This document shows positions 49,379 to 57,140 of a DNA stretch of 64,000 nucleotides, piece by piece. The position numbers were made by a program, and so were the translations under genes. Source of the DNA: Streptomyces jeddahensis. GTDB lineage: Bacteria > Actinomycetota > Actinomycetes > Streptomycetales > Streptomycetaceae. The notes beneath the pieces were generated by a model. It was not told the origin of the DNA, made no database searches, and saw only the letters and a program-made list of their open reading frames with translations. How positions within the stretch are numbered: position 1 is the first letter of the stretch; each line of letters opens with the position of its first letter. The stretch spans positions 27,831-91,830 of the forward strand of contig NZ_LOHS01000094.1 in assembly GCF_001642995.1 (NCBI RefSeq), written 5' to 3'.

Positions 49379-51196
49379 ATGTGCGGAATCGTCGGATACA
49401 TCGGGAAGCGTGACGTGGCACCGCTGCTGCTCGAGGGCCTGCAGCGGCTGGAGTACCGGGGCTACGACTCGGCGGGCATCGTCGTGACATCCCCCAAGAC
49501 GGCCGGCCTGAAGATGGTCAAGGCCAAGGGCCGCGTCCGCGACCTGGAGGCCAAGGTCCCGGCCCGCTTCAAGGGCACGGTCGGCATCGCCCACACCCGC
49601 TGGGCCACGCACGGCGCCCCCTCCGACGAGAACGCGCACCCCCACATGGACGCCGAGGGCAAGGTCGCCGTCGTCCACAACGGCATCATCGACAACGCCT
49701 CCGAGCTGCGCGCCAAGCTGACCGCCGACGGTGTGGAGTTCCTCTCCGAGACCGACACCGAGGTCGTCACGCACCTCATCGCCCGCTCCCAGGCCGAAAA
49801 GCTCGAGGACAAGGTCCGCGACGCCCTCCGCCTGATCGAGGGCACGTACGGCATCGCGGTCCTGCACGCCGACTTCTCCGACCGCATCGTCGTGGCCCGT
49901 AACGGCTCCCCGGTCGTGCTCGGCATCGGCGAGAAGGAGATGTTCGTCGCATCGGACGTCGCCGCGCTGGTCGCTCACACGCGCCAGATCGTCACCCTCG
50001 ACGACGGCGAGATGGCCACGCTGAAGGCCGACGACTTCCGCACGTACACCACCGAGGGCACCCGTACGACCGCCTCGCCGACCACGGTCGAGTGGGAGGC
50101 CGAGTCGTACGACATGGGCGGCCACGACACGTACATGCACAAGGAGATCCACGAGCAGGTCGACGCCGTGGACCGGGTGCTGCGCGGCCGCATCGACGAC
50201 CGGTTCTCCACCGTGCACCTGGGCGGCCTCAACCTGGACGCCCGCGAGGCGCGCGCCGTGCGCCGCGTGAAGATCCTCGGCTGCGGCACCTCCTACCACG
50301 CGGGCATGATCGGCGCCCAGATGATCGAGGAGCTGGCCCGCATCCCCGCCGACGCCGAGCCGGCCTCCGAGTTCCGCTACCGCAACGCCGTCGTCGACCC
50401 CGACACGCTCTACATCGCGGTCTCGCAGTCCGGTGAGACGTACGACGTGCTGGCCGCCGTGCAGGAGCTCAAGCGCAAGGGCGCCCGCGTCCTCGGCGTG
50501 GTGAACGTCGTCGGCTCCGCCATCGCCCGCGAGGCCGACGGCGGCATGTACGTGCACGCGGGCCCCGAGGTCTGCGTCGTGTCCACCAAGTGCTTCACCA
50601 ACACCACCGTCGCCTTCGCGCTGCTCGCCCTGCACCTCGGCCGCACCCGCGACCTGTCCGTGTCCGACGGCAAGCGGATCATCGCGGGCCTGCGCAAACT
50701 GCCCGCGCAGATCGCCGAGATCCTCGAGCAGGAGGACGAGATCAAGAAGCTGGCCGACGAGTACGCCGACGCCAAGTCGATGCTGTTCATCGGCCGCGTG
50801 CGCGGCTACCCGGTGGCCCGCGAGGCCTCCCTGAAGCTCAAGGAGGTCTCGTACATCCACGCTGAGGCCTATCCCGCATCGGAGTTGAAGCACGGCCCGC
50901 TCGCGCTCATCGAGCCCGCGCTGCCCACCGTCGCGATCGTCCCGGACGACGACCTGCTGGAGAAGAACCGCGCCGCGCTGGAGGAGATCAAGGCACGCAG
51001 CGGCCGCATCCTCGCGGTCGCGCACCAGGAGCAGGAGAAGGCCGACCGCACGATCGTGGTCCCGAAGAACGAGGACGAGCTGGACCCGATCCTGATGGGC
51101 ATCCCGCTGCAACTCCTCGCGTACCACACGGCCTTGGCCCTGGGCCGGGACATCGACAAGCCGCGGAACCTGGCGAAGTCGGTGACGGTGGAGTAG
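49379..51196 (+). CDS. glmS: glutamine--fructose-6-phosphate aminotransferase (isomerising)
   Basis: A 605-residue GlmS that makes glucosamine-6-phosphate for wall synthesis. The Ntn nucleophile Cys2 is in MCGIVGYIGKRDVAPLLLEG. The glutaminase domain runs to about 240, with THTRWATHG-type residues (AHTRWATHGAPSDENAHPH near 72). Two SIS sugar-isomerase domains follow, with KILGCGTSYHAGMIGAQM near 300, AVSQSGETYDVLAA near 347 and the C-terminal KSVTVE. ATG 49379 is preceded by AGAGGGACGA. Streptomyces often have two glmS copies; this one corresponds in position to the copy near adpA. No glmS ribozyme is evident in the 81-base leader. Confidence 0.96.
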   Translation: MCGIVGYIGKRDVAPLLLEGLQRLEYRGYDSAGIVVTSPKTAGLKMVKAKGRVRDLEAKVPARFKGTVGIAHTRWATHGAPSDENAHPHMDAEGKVAVVHNGIIDNASELRAKLTADGVEFLSETDTEVVTHLIARSQAEKLEDKVRDALRLIEGTYGIAVLHADFSDRIVVARNGSPVVLGIGEKEMFVASDVAALVAHTRQIVTLDDGEMATLKADDFRTYTTEGTRTTASPTTVEWEAESYDMGGHDTYMHKEIHEQVDAVDRVLRGRIDDRFSTVHLGGLNLDAREARAVRRVKILGCGTSYHAGMIGAQMIEELARIPADAEPASEFRYRNAVVDPDTLYIAVSQSGETYDVLAAVQELKRKGARVLGVVNVVGSAIAREADGGMYVHAGPEVCVVSTKCFTNTTVAFALLALHLGRTRDLSVSDGKRIIAGLRKLPAQIAEILEQEDEIKKLADEYADAKSMLFIGRVRGYPVAREASLKLKEVSYIHAEAYPASELKHGPLALIEPALPTVAIVPDDDLLEKNRAALEEIKARSGRILAVAHQEQEKADRTIVVPKNEDELDPILMGIPLQLLAYHTALALGRDIDKPRNLAKSVTVE

Positions 51197-51223
51197 TCAC
51201 CGTCGCGCGCCCGTGCACGTGAA

Positions 51224-51261
51224 CGACCCCCTGTGTGTGCCACCAAGCACACAGGGGGTCG
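51224..51261. terminator. terminator between glmS and the transporter-like gene
   Basis: CGACCCCCTGTGTG at 51224-51237 pairs with CACACAGGGGGTCG at 51248-51261 over a 10-base loop, followed by CTCCTTTCG. It is a strong 14-bp stem between convergent genes. Confidence 0.9.
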
Positions 51262-51306
51262 CTCCTTTCGTGGCCGGGGCTGCCCAGACCCCGGCCTGTG
51301 GCTGCC

Positions 51307-51876
51307 TCAGCCGGTGGCCGTCACCCCCCGGCCGGCAGCACGCCGCGGAAGCGATGTGGGCCAGTGGGCCAGCGCCGCCGTCGCCCCGTACCAGGACGCC
51401 GCGCCCGCCACCACCGCAAACCAGCCACCGGCCTTGGCGAGGGCGTCATTGCCCGCGAAGGCCGCGATGGCGAGAAGGAGGAGGGAGACGAAGAACAGCC
51501 CGTACGTGCCCTGGGTGAGCTTGCCGCCGCCCGCGGCGCCCAGCGTCAGGCTCAGCGCGACGAGGGCGAACAGGAGCATGAACAGTCCGGCGGCGTTGCC
51601 GGAGACCTGGTCGCCCGCCGTGACGCCCCAGGTGAACCACAGGGCGCCGAGGGCCGAGAAGGCGGTGCCGGTGGCCGCGTCACGGTCGCGGAGGGCCAGC
51701 AGGCCCGCGACGAAGAGGGCGACGCCGCCCACGTAGGTGGCCAGGGACACGGCGTCGGACGCCGTCACGCCGTCGATCACATCGGCATGTCCGAGGCCGA
51801 AGGCCAACAGGGTGAGACCGAGGGCGAGATGGCCGAGAGTCGAGATGCTGCTTCCCGCAGAGACGTCGTTGTCCAC
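51307..51876 (-). CDS. GPR1/FUN34/YaaH (SatP)-like membrane protein
   Basis: A 189-residue membrane protein with six predicted helices, similar in size and layout to acetate/succinate channel-transporters of the AceTr family. The first helix reads STLGHLALGLTLLAFGLGHA, where canonical members have an NPAPLGL-type motif, so the signature is weakened. Helix 3-4 includes GTAFSALGALWFTWGVTAG and the last helix AKAGGWFAVVAGAASWYGAT. Acetate uptake is a family-level guess. ATG 51876 follows GAAGGGAGC. It is convergent with glmS. Confidence 0.75.
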   Translation of the reverse strand: MDNDVSAGSSISTLGHLALGLTLLAFGLGHADVIDGVTASDAVSLATYVGGVALFVAGLLALRDRDAATGTAFSALGALWFTWGVTAGDQVSGNAAGLFMLLFALVALSLTLGAAGGGKLTQGTYGLFFVSLLLLAIAAFAGNDALAKAGGWFAVVAGAASWYGATAALAHWPTSLPRRAAGRGVTATG

Positions 51877-52055
51877 AACGGGCTCCCTTCATGTGCAGTT
51901 GTGCTGCGTGACGCCGGCCCGATGCGGTGCGGGGCCCGGCGACCGGTATGTACCCTTCACAAGGGCACAAATCACCTCTACGCATGAGTAGATTGCCCGT
52001 CGACACGCGGAAGTTGACGCCGCCCGCGCTCTATCTCACCTGGGACAACGGGAAG

Positions 52056-52580
52056 TTACGGAATGACGACGACGGGGCGCTGGGCGCGCTTCGCGAGCCG
52101 CCCCGCCACGGAGCCGAAGATGCGGCCGACGATGCCGTGCGTGGAGCCGACGACGATCGCGTCCGCCGCGTACTCCTGGCCGACCTCTTCGAGCTCGTGG
52201 CAGATGTCGCCGCCGCGCTCGACGAGGATCCAGGGCACCTCGGCGAGATAGTCCGCACAGGCGAGCTCGAGGCCGAGCACCTCGGTGCGGTGGTCCGGGA
52301 CGTCGACGAAGACCGGAGGCTCGCAGCCGGCCCACACGGTGGTCGGCAGCCGGTTGGCGACATGCACGATGATCAGGCCGGAGCCGGAGCGGCGGGCCAT
52401 ACCGATCGCATACGCAAGGGCCCGCTCACTCGAGGTCGAACCGTCGAAGCCGACGACGACGCCGTGCTTGAAAGCGGGGTCGCAGGGGTGTCGTGTTTCC
52501 TCTGCCGCGAGGGGGTCGGCCGTGTGATCGGCGACCTGCCTCTTGCGGTCCGCGGGATCAAAGAATTCGTGACCGGCCAT
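52056..52580 (-). CDS. universal stress protein (single UspA domain)
   Basis: A 174-residue cytoplasmic protein with one UspA domain at residues 38-174. The start VVVGFDGSTSSERALAYAIG and the late VVGSTHGIVGRIFGSVAGRL motif form the ATP-binding pattern G-2X-G-9X-G(S/T), so it probably binds ATP. ATG 52580 gives the AGHEFF N-terminus; an in-frame TTG at 52625 would add 15 residues and cannot be excluded since neither start has a strong ribosome site. It sits upstream of, and divergent from, the long adpA leader. Confidence 0.85.
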   Translation of the reverse strand: MAGHEFFDPADRKRQVADHTADPLAAEETRHPCDPAFKHGVVVGFDGSTSSERALAYAIGMARRSGSGLIIVHVANRLPTTVWAGCEPPVFVDVPDHRTEVLGLELACADYLAEVPWILVERGGDICHELEEVGQEYAADAIVVGSTHGIVGRIFGSVAGRLAKRAQRPVVVIP

Positions 52581-53406
52581 CGGTGTCTCGGCGAAGGAAG
52601 TCCTCTTGGGAGGGTCGGCTGTCAAGGATGTGCGAGGCGGAACAGTGGTTGGCGCCGGAGCTGTGTCCGGGAATCATCTTCCCAACCCCATACCCCCAAG
52701 GGTACGGCGGCACTCCTCTCCTGCCCAGAGCACGCCGCCCTCGCGACGGCGTTCCCCGGAGCATGCATGAGCCGCGCCCGTATGGCAATGGTTGCTGCCC
52801 CGTACAGCCGCTTCGCCCCGCTTCTCGCCCCAGCCGCGGCCGAGGCCGGGGCGGGGGTCGGGGACGGGCGGCGTTACGGGCAGGCATGGCCGCTCGCGTT
52901 GTGGGCAGTCGTTCCGCTGGGGTGGAACGGGTGCTGCAGGGACACCAGAGGCGCAGCGCCCCCGCGAGGGGGCGCACCCCCGCGCCCCTCACACCGGCGA
53001 AAACACGCCGGTGAGCCACCGGCATCCCGCCCGCGCCCCCACCTCTTTTCGGCCAACTTCCCCCGGACTCACCCCCCTTGGCCGAACCGCCCCTCAACCC
53101 GGGTTCCACCAGGACCGAAAGCCCCCCGGAGGGGCCCCGCACCCTACGTGGACCAGCCACGGAGTCCACGCACACTTCCCTGCCCGCTCCCGGAATGCAA
53201 CGCTTCGTGATCGAATGCTTCACGCCAAGTTGCCATGTCGACATAGCGTCGGATGCGGAACTGGTCACGCCGGCACCACTGGACACAGTAGATTCGATCA
53301 TGACTGTCTTACGGCGGGGGACTCGTGCAGGACCGAGGGGAAACGTGCAGGAGCGACAAGCCCGACACGAACAGGGAGCCGCGACCACCGAGGGGGGCTT
53401 AGCAGC
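52581..53406 (+). other. 826-bp leader region of adpA with hairpins and a dispersed repeat
   Basis: No convincing gene lies here. The 18-base TGTGGGCAGTCGTTCCGC at 52900-52917 repeats the terminator arm at 16231. Three hairpins follow closely: GTTCC/GGAAC at 52911-52928, GCGCCCCC-GCGA-GGGGGCGC at 52956-52975, and CACCGGCG-AAAACA-CGCCGGTG at 52992-53013. Long adpA upstream regions are known in Streptomyces and bind several regulators, including AdpA itself and gamma-butyrolactone receptors. Individual binding sites could not be assigned by eye. Confidence 0.6.
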
Positions 53407-54615
53407 ATGAGCCACGACTCCACTGCCGCACCGGAGGGTGCAGCCCGGAAGCTCTCCGGGCGCCGCCGCAAGGAGATCGTCGCGGTGCTGCTGTTCAGCG
53501 GCGGACCCATTTTTGAGAGTTCCATTCCGCTTTCGGTGTTCGGGATCGACCGCCAGGACGCCGGAGTGCCCCGTTACCGCCTGCTGGTGTGCGCCGGCGA
53601 GGAGGGACCGCTGCGCACGACGGGGGGCCTGGAACTCACCGCACCGTACGGCCTGGAGGCGATCGCCCGGGCGGGCACCGTGGTCGTACCGGCCTGGAGG
53701 TCGATCACCTCGCCGCCCCCCGCGGACGCCCTGGAGGCGCTGCGCCGGGCGCACGAGGAGGGAGCCCGTATCGTCGGGCTCTGCACCGGGGCGTTTGTCC
53801 TGGCCGCAGCCGGCCTCCTGGACGGCCGCCCGGCGACGACCCACTGGATGTACGCGCCGACGCTGGCCAAGCGCTACCCGTCCGTCCACGTGGACCCGCG
53901 GGAGCTCTTCGTCGACGACGGCGACGTCCTCACCTCCGCGGGCACGGCGGCGGGCATCGACCTGTGCCTGCACATCGTGCGCTCGGACCACGGCAACGAG
54001 GCCGCGGGCGCGCTGGCCCGCCGCCTGGTCGTGCCGCCGCGCCGCAGCGGCGGCCAGGAGCGCTACCTCGACCGGTCTTTACCGGAGGAGATCGGCGCCG
54101 ACCCGCTCGCCGAGGTCGTCGCCTGGGCGCTTGAGCACCTCCACGAGCAGTTCGACGTGGAGACCCTGGCCGCGCGCGCGTACATGAGCCGGCGGACCTT
54201 CGACCGCAGGTTCCGCTCGCTCACCGGGAGCGCTCCCCTGCAGTGGCTGATCACCCAGCGCGTGCTGCAGGCGCAGCGGCTGCTCGAGACCTCCGACTAC
54301 TCGGTCGACGAGGTCGCGGGCCGCTGTGGCTTCCGCTCACCCGTGGCGCTGCGCGGCCACTTCCGGCGCCAGCTCGGCTCGTCCCCGGCCGCCTACCGGG
54401 CCGCGTACCGGGCCCGCAGGCCCGGGGCCGAGAAGCCGGCGGACGCCGGGGCCTCCGCGGCTCCGGAGACCGCGCTGCCGCCGCAGAACAGGCGTCCCGC
54501 CGCGTCGAACGGGCTGGGACCGGCCCCGTCGGCGCCCACGGAGCCGGGCAAGCCCAGCTCGGATACGTACGCAACCACTCGCCCGAGTCTGCCCGGCCCG
54601 CGGAGCGCGCCGTAG
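53407..54615 (+). CDS. adpA: AraC-family developmental regulator AdpA
   Basis: A 402-residue pleiotropic activator of aerial growth and antibiotic production. Residues 20-195 form a DJ-1/PfpI-like dimerisation domain (EIVAVLLFSGGPIFESSIPL, GLCTGAFVLAAAGLLDGR). Residues 225-330 are the AraC/XylS DNA-binding domain (HEQFDVETLAARAYMSRRTF to RCGFRSPVALRGHFRRQLG). Codon 225 at 54079-54081 is TTA, in the linker, the known site of bldA tRNA-Leu control. The C-terminal 75 residues are Pro/Ala-rich. ATG 53407. ornA follows 10 bases downstream, the conserved actinomycete arrangement. Confidence 0.97.
   Translation: MSHDSTAAPEGAARKLSGRRRKEIVAVLLFSGGPIFESSIPLSVFGIDRQDAGVPRYRLLVCAGEEGPLRTTGGLELTAPYGLEAIARAGTVVVPAWRSITSPPPADALEALRRAHEEGARIVGLCTGAFVLAAAGLLDGRPATTHWMYAPTLAKRYPSVHVDPRELFVDDGDVLTSAGTAAGIDLCLHIVRSDHGNEAAGALARRLVVPPRRSGGQERYLDRSLPEEIGADPLAEVVAWALEHLHEQFDVETLAARAYMSRRTFDRRFRSLTGSAPLQWLITQRVLQAQRLLETSDYSVDEVAGRCGFRSPVALRGHFRRQLGSSPAAYRAAYRARRPGAEKPADAGASAAPETALPPQNRRPAASNGLGPAPSAPTEPGKPSSDTYATTRPSLPGPRSAP
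54079..54081 (+). promoter_or_regulatory. TTA codon (bldA-dependent translation)
   Basis: The Leu codon in DRSLPEE of AdpA is TTA, the rarest codon in Streptomyces and read only by the bldA tRNA. Its place between the two AdpA domains matches the conserved position known from other species. Confidence 0.95.
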
Positions 54616-54625
54616 GGTTAGACAC

Positions 54626-55252
54626 ATGAACGATCGCATGGTGTGGATCGACTGCGAGATGACCGGGCTCTCGCTGGCGAACGACGCGCTCATCGAGGTG
54701 GCCGCCCTGGTCACCGACTCTGAGCTGAACGTGCTCGGCGAAGGGGTGGACATCGTGATCCGCCCGCCGGACGCGGCGCTGGAGACCATGCCCGAGGTGG
54801 TGCGGCAGATGCACACCGCCTCGGGTCTCCTCGACGAGCTGGCGGGCGGTACGACACTCGCCGACGCCGAGGAGCAGGTCCTGGCGTACGTACGCGAGCA
54901 CGTCAAGGAGCCCGGGAAGGCCCCACTGTGCGGAAACTCGGTCGGCACCGACCGCGGCTTCCTGCTGCGCGACATGCCGCGCGTGGAGGAGTACCTCCAC
55001 TACCGGATCGTCGACGTGTCCTCGGTGAAGGAGCTGGCCCGCCGCTGGTACCCGCGGGCGTACTTCAACAGTCCCGAGAAGAACGGCAACCACCGGGCGC
55101 TCGCCGACATCCGCGAGTCGATCGCCGAGCTGCGCTACTACCGGGAGGCGATCTTCGTGCCGCAGCCGGGACCGGACTCGGAGACCGCGAAGACCATCGC
55201 GCTCCGGCACGTCCTGCCCGCCGAAGGGGCCCCTGCCGCCCCCCGGCAGTAG
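54626..55252 (+). CDS. orn: oligoribonuclease
   Basis: A 208-residue DEDDh exonuclease that degrades nanoRNAs and, in Streptomyces, the c-di-GMP product pGpG. Exo I is MVWIDCEMTGLSL (Asp9, Glu11), exo II lies around LCGNSVGTDRGFLLRDM near 108, and exo III is NHRALADIRESI with the catalytic His and Asp near 156-161. ATG 54626 has no ribosome site; TAGGGT at 54613-54618 could be a -10 for a leaderless transcript, overlapping the adpA stop. Loss of this enzyme is known to impair Streptomyces growth and development. Confidence 0.96.
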   Translation: MNDRMVWIDCEMTGLSLANDALIEVAALVTDSELNVLGEGVDIVIRPPDAALETMPEVVRQMHTASGLLDELAGGTTLADAEEQVLAYVREHVKEPGKAPLCGNSVGTDRGFLLRDMPRVEEYLHYRIVDVSSVKELARRWYPRAYFNSPEKNGNHRALADIRESIAELRYYREAIFVPQPGPDSETAKTIALRHVLPAEGAPAAPRQ

Positions 55253-55345
55253 GGCGCCGGGAAAGGCGGGCGCGAGCACCGCCCCGGACCCTGTACACTT
55301 TTTCTCGGCCGGTCGGGGAATCCTCACGGAGAACCGCCGGTCATG

Positions 55346-55418
55346 GTGGGTGTAGCTCAGCTGGTAGAGCACCTGGTTGTGGTCCAGGATGCCGCGGGTT
55401 CGAGTCCCGTCACTCACC
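55346..55418 (+). tRNA. tRNA-His (GTG anticodon)
   Basis: A full cloverleaf: acceptor GTGGGTG/CACTCAC with one G-T pair, D-arm GCTC/GAGC, anticodon arm CTGGTTGTGGTCCAG with anticodon GTG, and T-arm with GGTTCGAGTCC. The discriminator is C (55418) and a G precedes the acceptor at 55345, the G-1/C73 identity pair of tRNA-His. CCA is not encoded. Confidence 0.97.
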
Positions 55419-55428
55419 CTGAAGGATC

Positions 55429-55460
55429 AAGGCCCGGCCTGCGAGAGCAGGCCGGGCCTT
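55429..55460 (+). terminator. terminator after tRNA-His
   Basis: AAGGCCCGGCCTGC (55429-55442), loop GAGA, GCAGGCCGGGCCTT (55447-55460), then TCGTCTTGC. A perfect 14-bp stem with a tetraloop, 11 bases after the tRNA. Confidence 0.93.
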
Positions 55461-55638
55461 CGTCTTGCTGCCGCATGCCTGCTGGGAGCGTGCTTTGCGG
55501 TGGCGGGCTTGACACCGGGTGGACGCGTGACGACTGCCCTCCCGGCAGCCAGGACGAGCGCGAGGCCCATCCATTGTCCGCCCCGCTCATCCACCCGCCC
55601 TTCGCACGCGGGCGTGCCCTCTCAGAACGAGGTACCCC

Positions 55639-56694
55639 TCAGGACGAGGCCCGCTCCACCAGCTGCGTCGGCAGGACGACCTGCTGGCGGTCCAGGCCCC
55701 GGGACGCCGCCGGGCGGCCGTCCGCGATCTCGGCGAGCAGCAGATCGATCATGGCCCGCCCCATCTCCTCGATCGGCTGCCGCACGCTCGTCAGCGGCGG
55801 ATCCATGTGCCGGGCGATCGCCGAGTCGTCGAAGCCGACCAGGGCCACGTCGTCGGGGATGCGACGGCCCGCCTCGCGCAGCAGCTGACGGGCGCCGGCC
55901 GCCATCACGTCGGAGCCCGCGAACACCGCGTCCAGACCGGGACGCCGCCGCAGCAGCTCCGCCATCGCCCGGTGACCGCCCTCCTCGGTGAAGTCGCCCG
56001 CCACGATCAGGTCCGCGTCCACCTCGTGGCCCGCGTCCCGCAGCCCGTCCCGGTAGCCGTCGACACGGCGCTGCGCACCGTAGACGTCCAGGCGGCCCGT
56101 GATGGTCCCTATCGTCGAGCGGCCGCGCGCCAGCAGGTGCTCGACGGCCGAGCGCGCCCCGGCGTAGTTGTCCGAGTCGACCGAGGGCAGCGTCTCCTCG
56201 ACGGACCGCGGGCCGCTGATGACGGCCGGGATCTCGAGCTGGGCCAGCAGATCGGGCAGCGGGTCGTCGGCGTGCACGGACACGAGCAGCACGCCGTCCA
56301 CCCGGTGGGCGGCCAGATACTGGGCCAGGCGCCTGCGCTCGCGGTCGTTGCCCGCGAAGATCAGCAGCAGCTGCATCTCCGTCTCGGCGAGCTGTGAGCC
56401 GACACCGCGCAGCATGTCCGAGAAGTACGGCTCGGCGAAGAACCGGGTCTCGGGCTCGGGCACCACCATGGCGACGGCGTCGGTGCGGTTGGCGGCGAGC
56501 GCGCGCGCCGCCGTGTTCGGCACATAACCGAGCTCGGCGACGGCGGCCTCGACCGCCTCGCGGGTCGCCTCGCTGACCCGTGGGGAACCGTTGATCACCC
56601 GGGAGACCGTGCCGCGGCCCACGCCCGCGCGTGCGGCGACCTCTTCCAGCGTCGGCCGCCGGCCACCCCGGCTCCGCGCTCCGTGCGCTGCCAT
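55639..56694 (-). CDS. cebR: cello-oligosaccharide repressor CebR (LacI family)
   Basis: A 351-residue LacI repressor. The helix-turn-helix is at residues 12-35 (TLEEVAARAGVGRGTVSRVI), followed by the hinge and a sugar-binding domain with the late VALVGFDDSAIARHMDPPLT motif. In Streptomyces CebR represses the cebEFG-bglC genes at TGGGAGCGCTCCCA and is released by cellobiose/cellotriose. ATG 56694 follows GGGAGG with six-base spacing; an in-frame GTG at 56712 would place that ribosome site inside the gene. It is divergent from cebE, across a 446-base region containing the operator. Confidence 0.95.
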   Translation of the reverse strand: MAAHGARSRGGRRPTLEEVAARAGVGRGTVSRVINGSPRVSEATREAVEAAVAELGYVPNTAARALAANRTDAVAMVVPEPETRFFAEPYFSDMLRGVGSQLAETEMQLLLIFAGNDRERRRLAQYLAAHRVDGVLLVSVHADDPLPDLLAQLEIPAVISGPRSVEETLPSVDSDNYAGARSAVEHLLARGRSTIGTITGRLDVYGAQRRVDGYRDGLRDAGHEVDADLIVAGDFTEEGGHRAMAELLRRRPGLDAVFAGSDVMAAGARQLLREAGRRIPDDVALVGFDDSAIARHMDPPLTSVRQPIEEMGRAMIDLLLAEIADGRPAASRGLDRQQVVLPTQLVERASS

Positions 56695-57140
56695 TGCCCG
56701 CCTCCCGTTCACCGTGCCAGGTGAGGAATCTAACAGTCCGATCTACGCCCCGTTCAGACTGATCGCCGACCGGGGCCCACCGCACACCCACCGCGCACCT
56801 CGACCTTCGGTCCAGCCCTCGGCACGGCCCGCGATCCGGGTCTCGGCCCGGCCTTCAGTCCGGCCTTCGGTACGCTCCTCGGCCGGGTCCGCCGTCCGTC
56901 CGCCACCGCCCGGCCGCCCGATACCTAACAGCCCGATAACTGAAGACATATCTCGCTGTCCGGTCCCTTGACACCCCCGCGCCGAGCCGCGACCCTTCAA
57001 GACATCACTTGTGGGAGCGCTCCCACAATACCTGGCACCTACATATCCCGCACGTTCCCCGCCCGAGCCGCAGCGTGAACAAACGGGCCCAACAGAGCAG
57101 TTGGCCGGGGGGTCGGCACGTCAGGCAACTGGAGGACGCA
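56695..57140. other. cebR-cebE intergenic region
   Basis: 446 bases. The first half, roughly 56805-56900, consists of degenerate CGG/CCGGCCTTCGG-type repeats that generate a low-complexity minus-strand frame with TEGRAE-like repeats; I reject it as a gene. The CebR operator lies at 57009-57028 and the cebE ribosome site GGAGG at 57131-57135, leaving a leader of about 100 bases after the operator. Confidence 0.6.
57009..57028. promoter_or_regulatory. CebR operator upstream of cebE
   Basis: TTGTGGGAGCGCTCCCACAA is a perfect 20-bp palindrome containing the CebR consensus TGGGAGCGCTCCCA at 57012-57025. It lies about 113 bases ahead of the cebE start in the divergent region. Confidence 0.95.

Noticed and set aside
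52493..53391. Plus-strand frames through the adpA leader
   Set aside because: No homology, atypical Pro/Arg-rich composition, and they cross the USP gene and several hairpins.
56743..57000. 85-codon minus-strand frame with TEGRAE-like repeats between cebR and cebE
   Set aside because: Low-complexity product of GGCCTTCGG-type DNA repeats, no ribosome site, and it sits in a known regulatory intergenic region.
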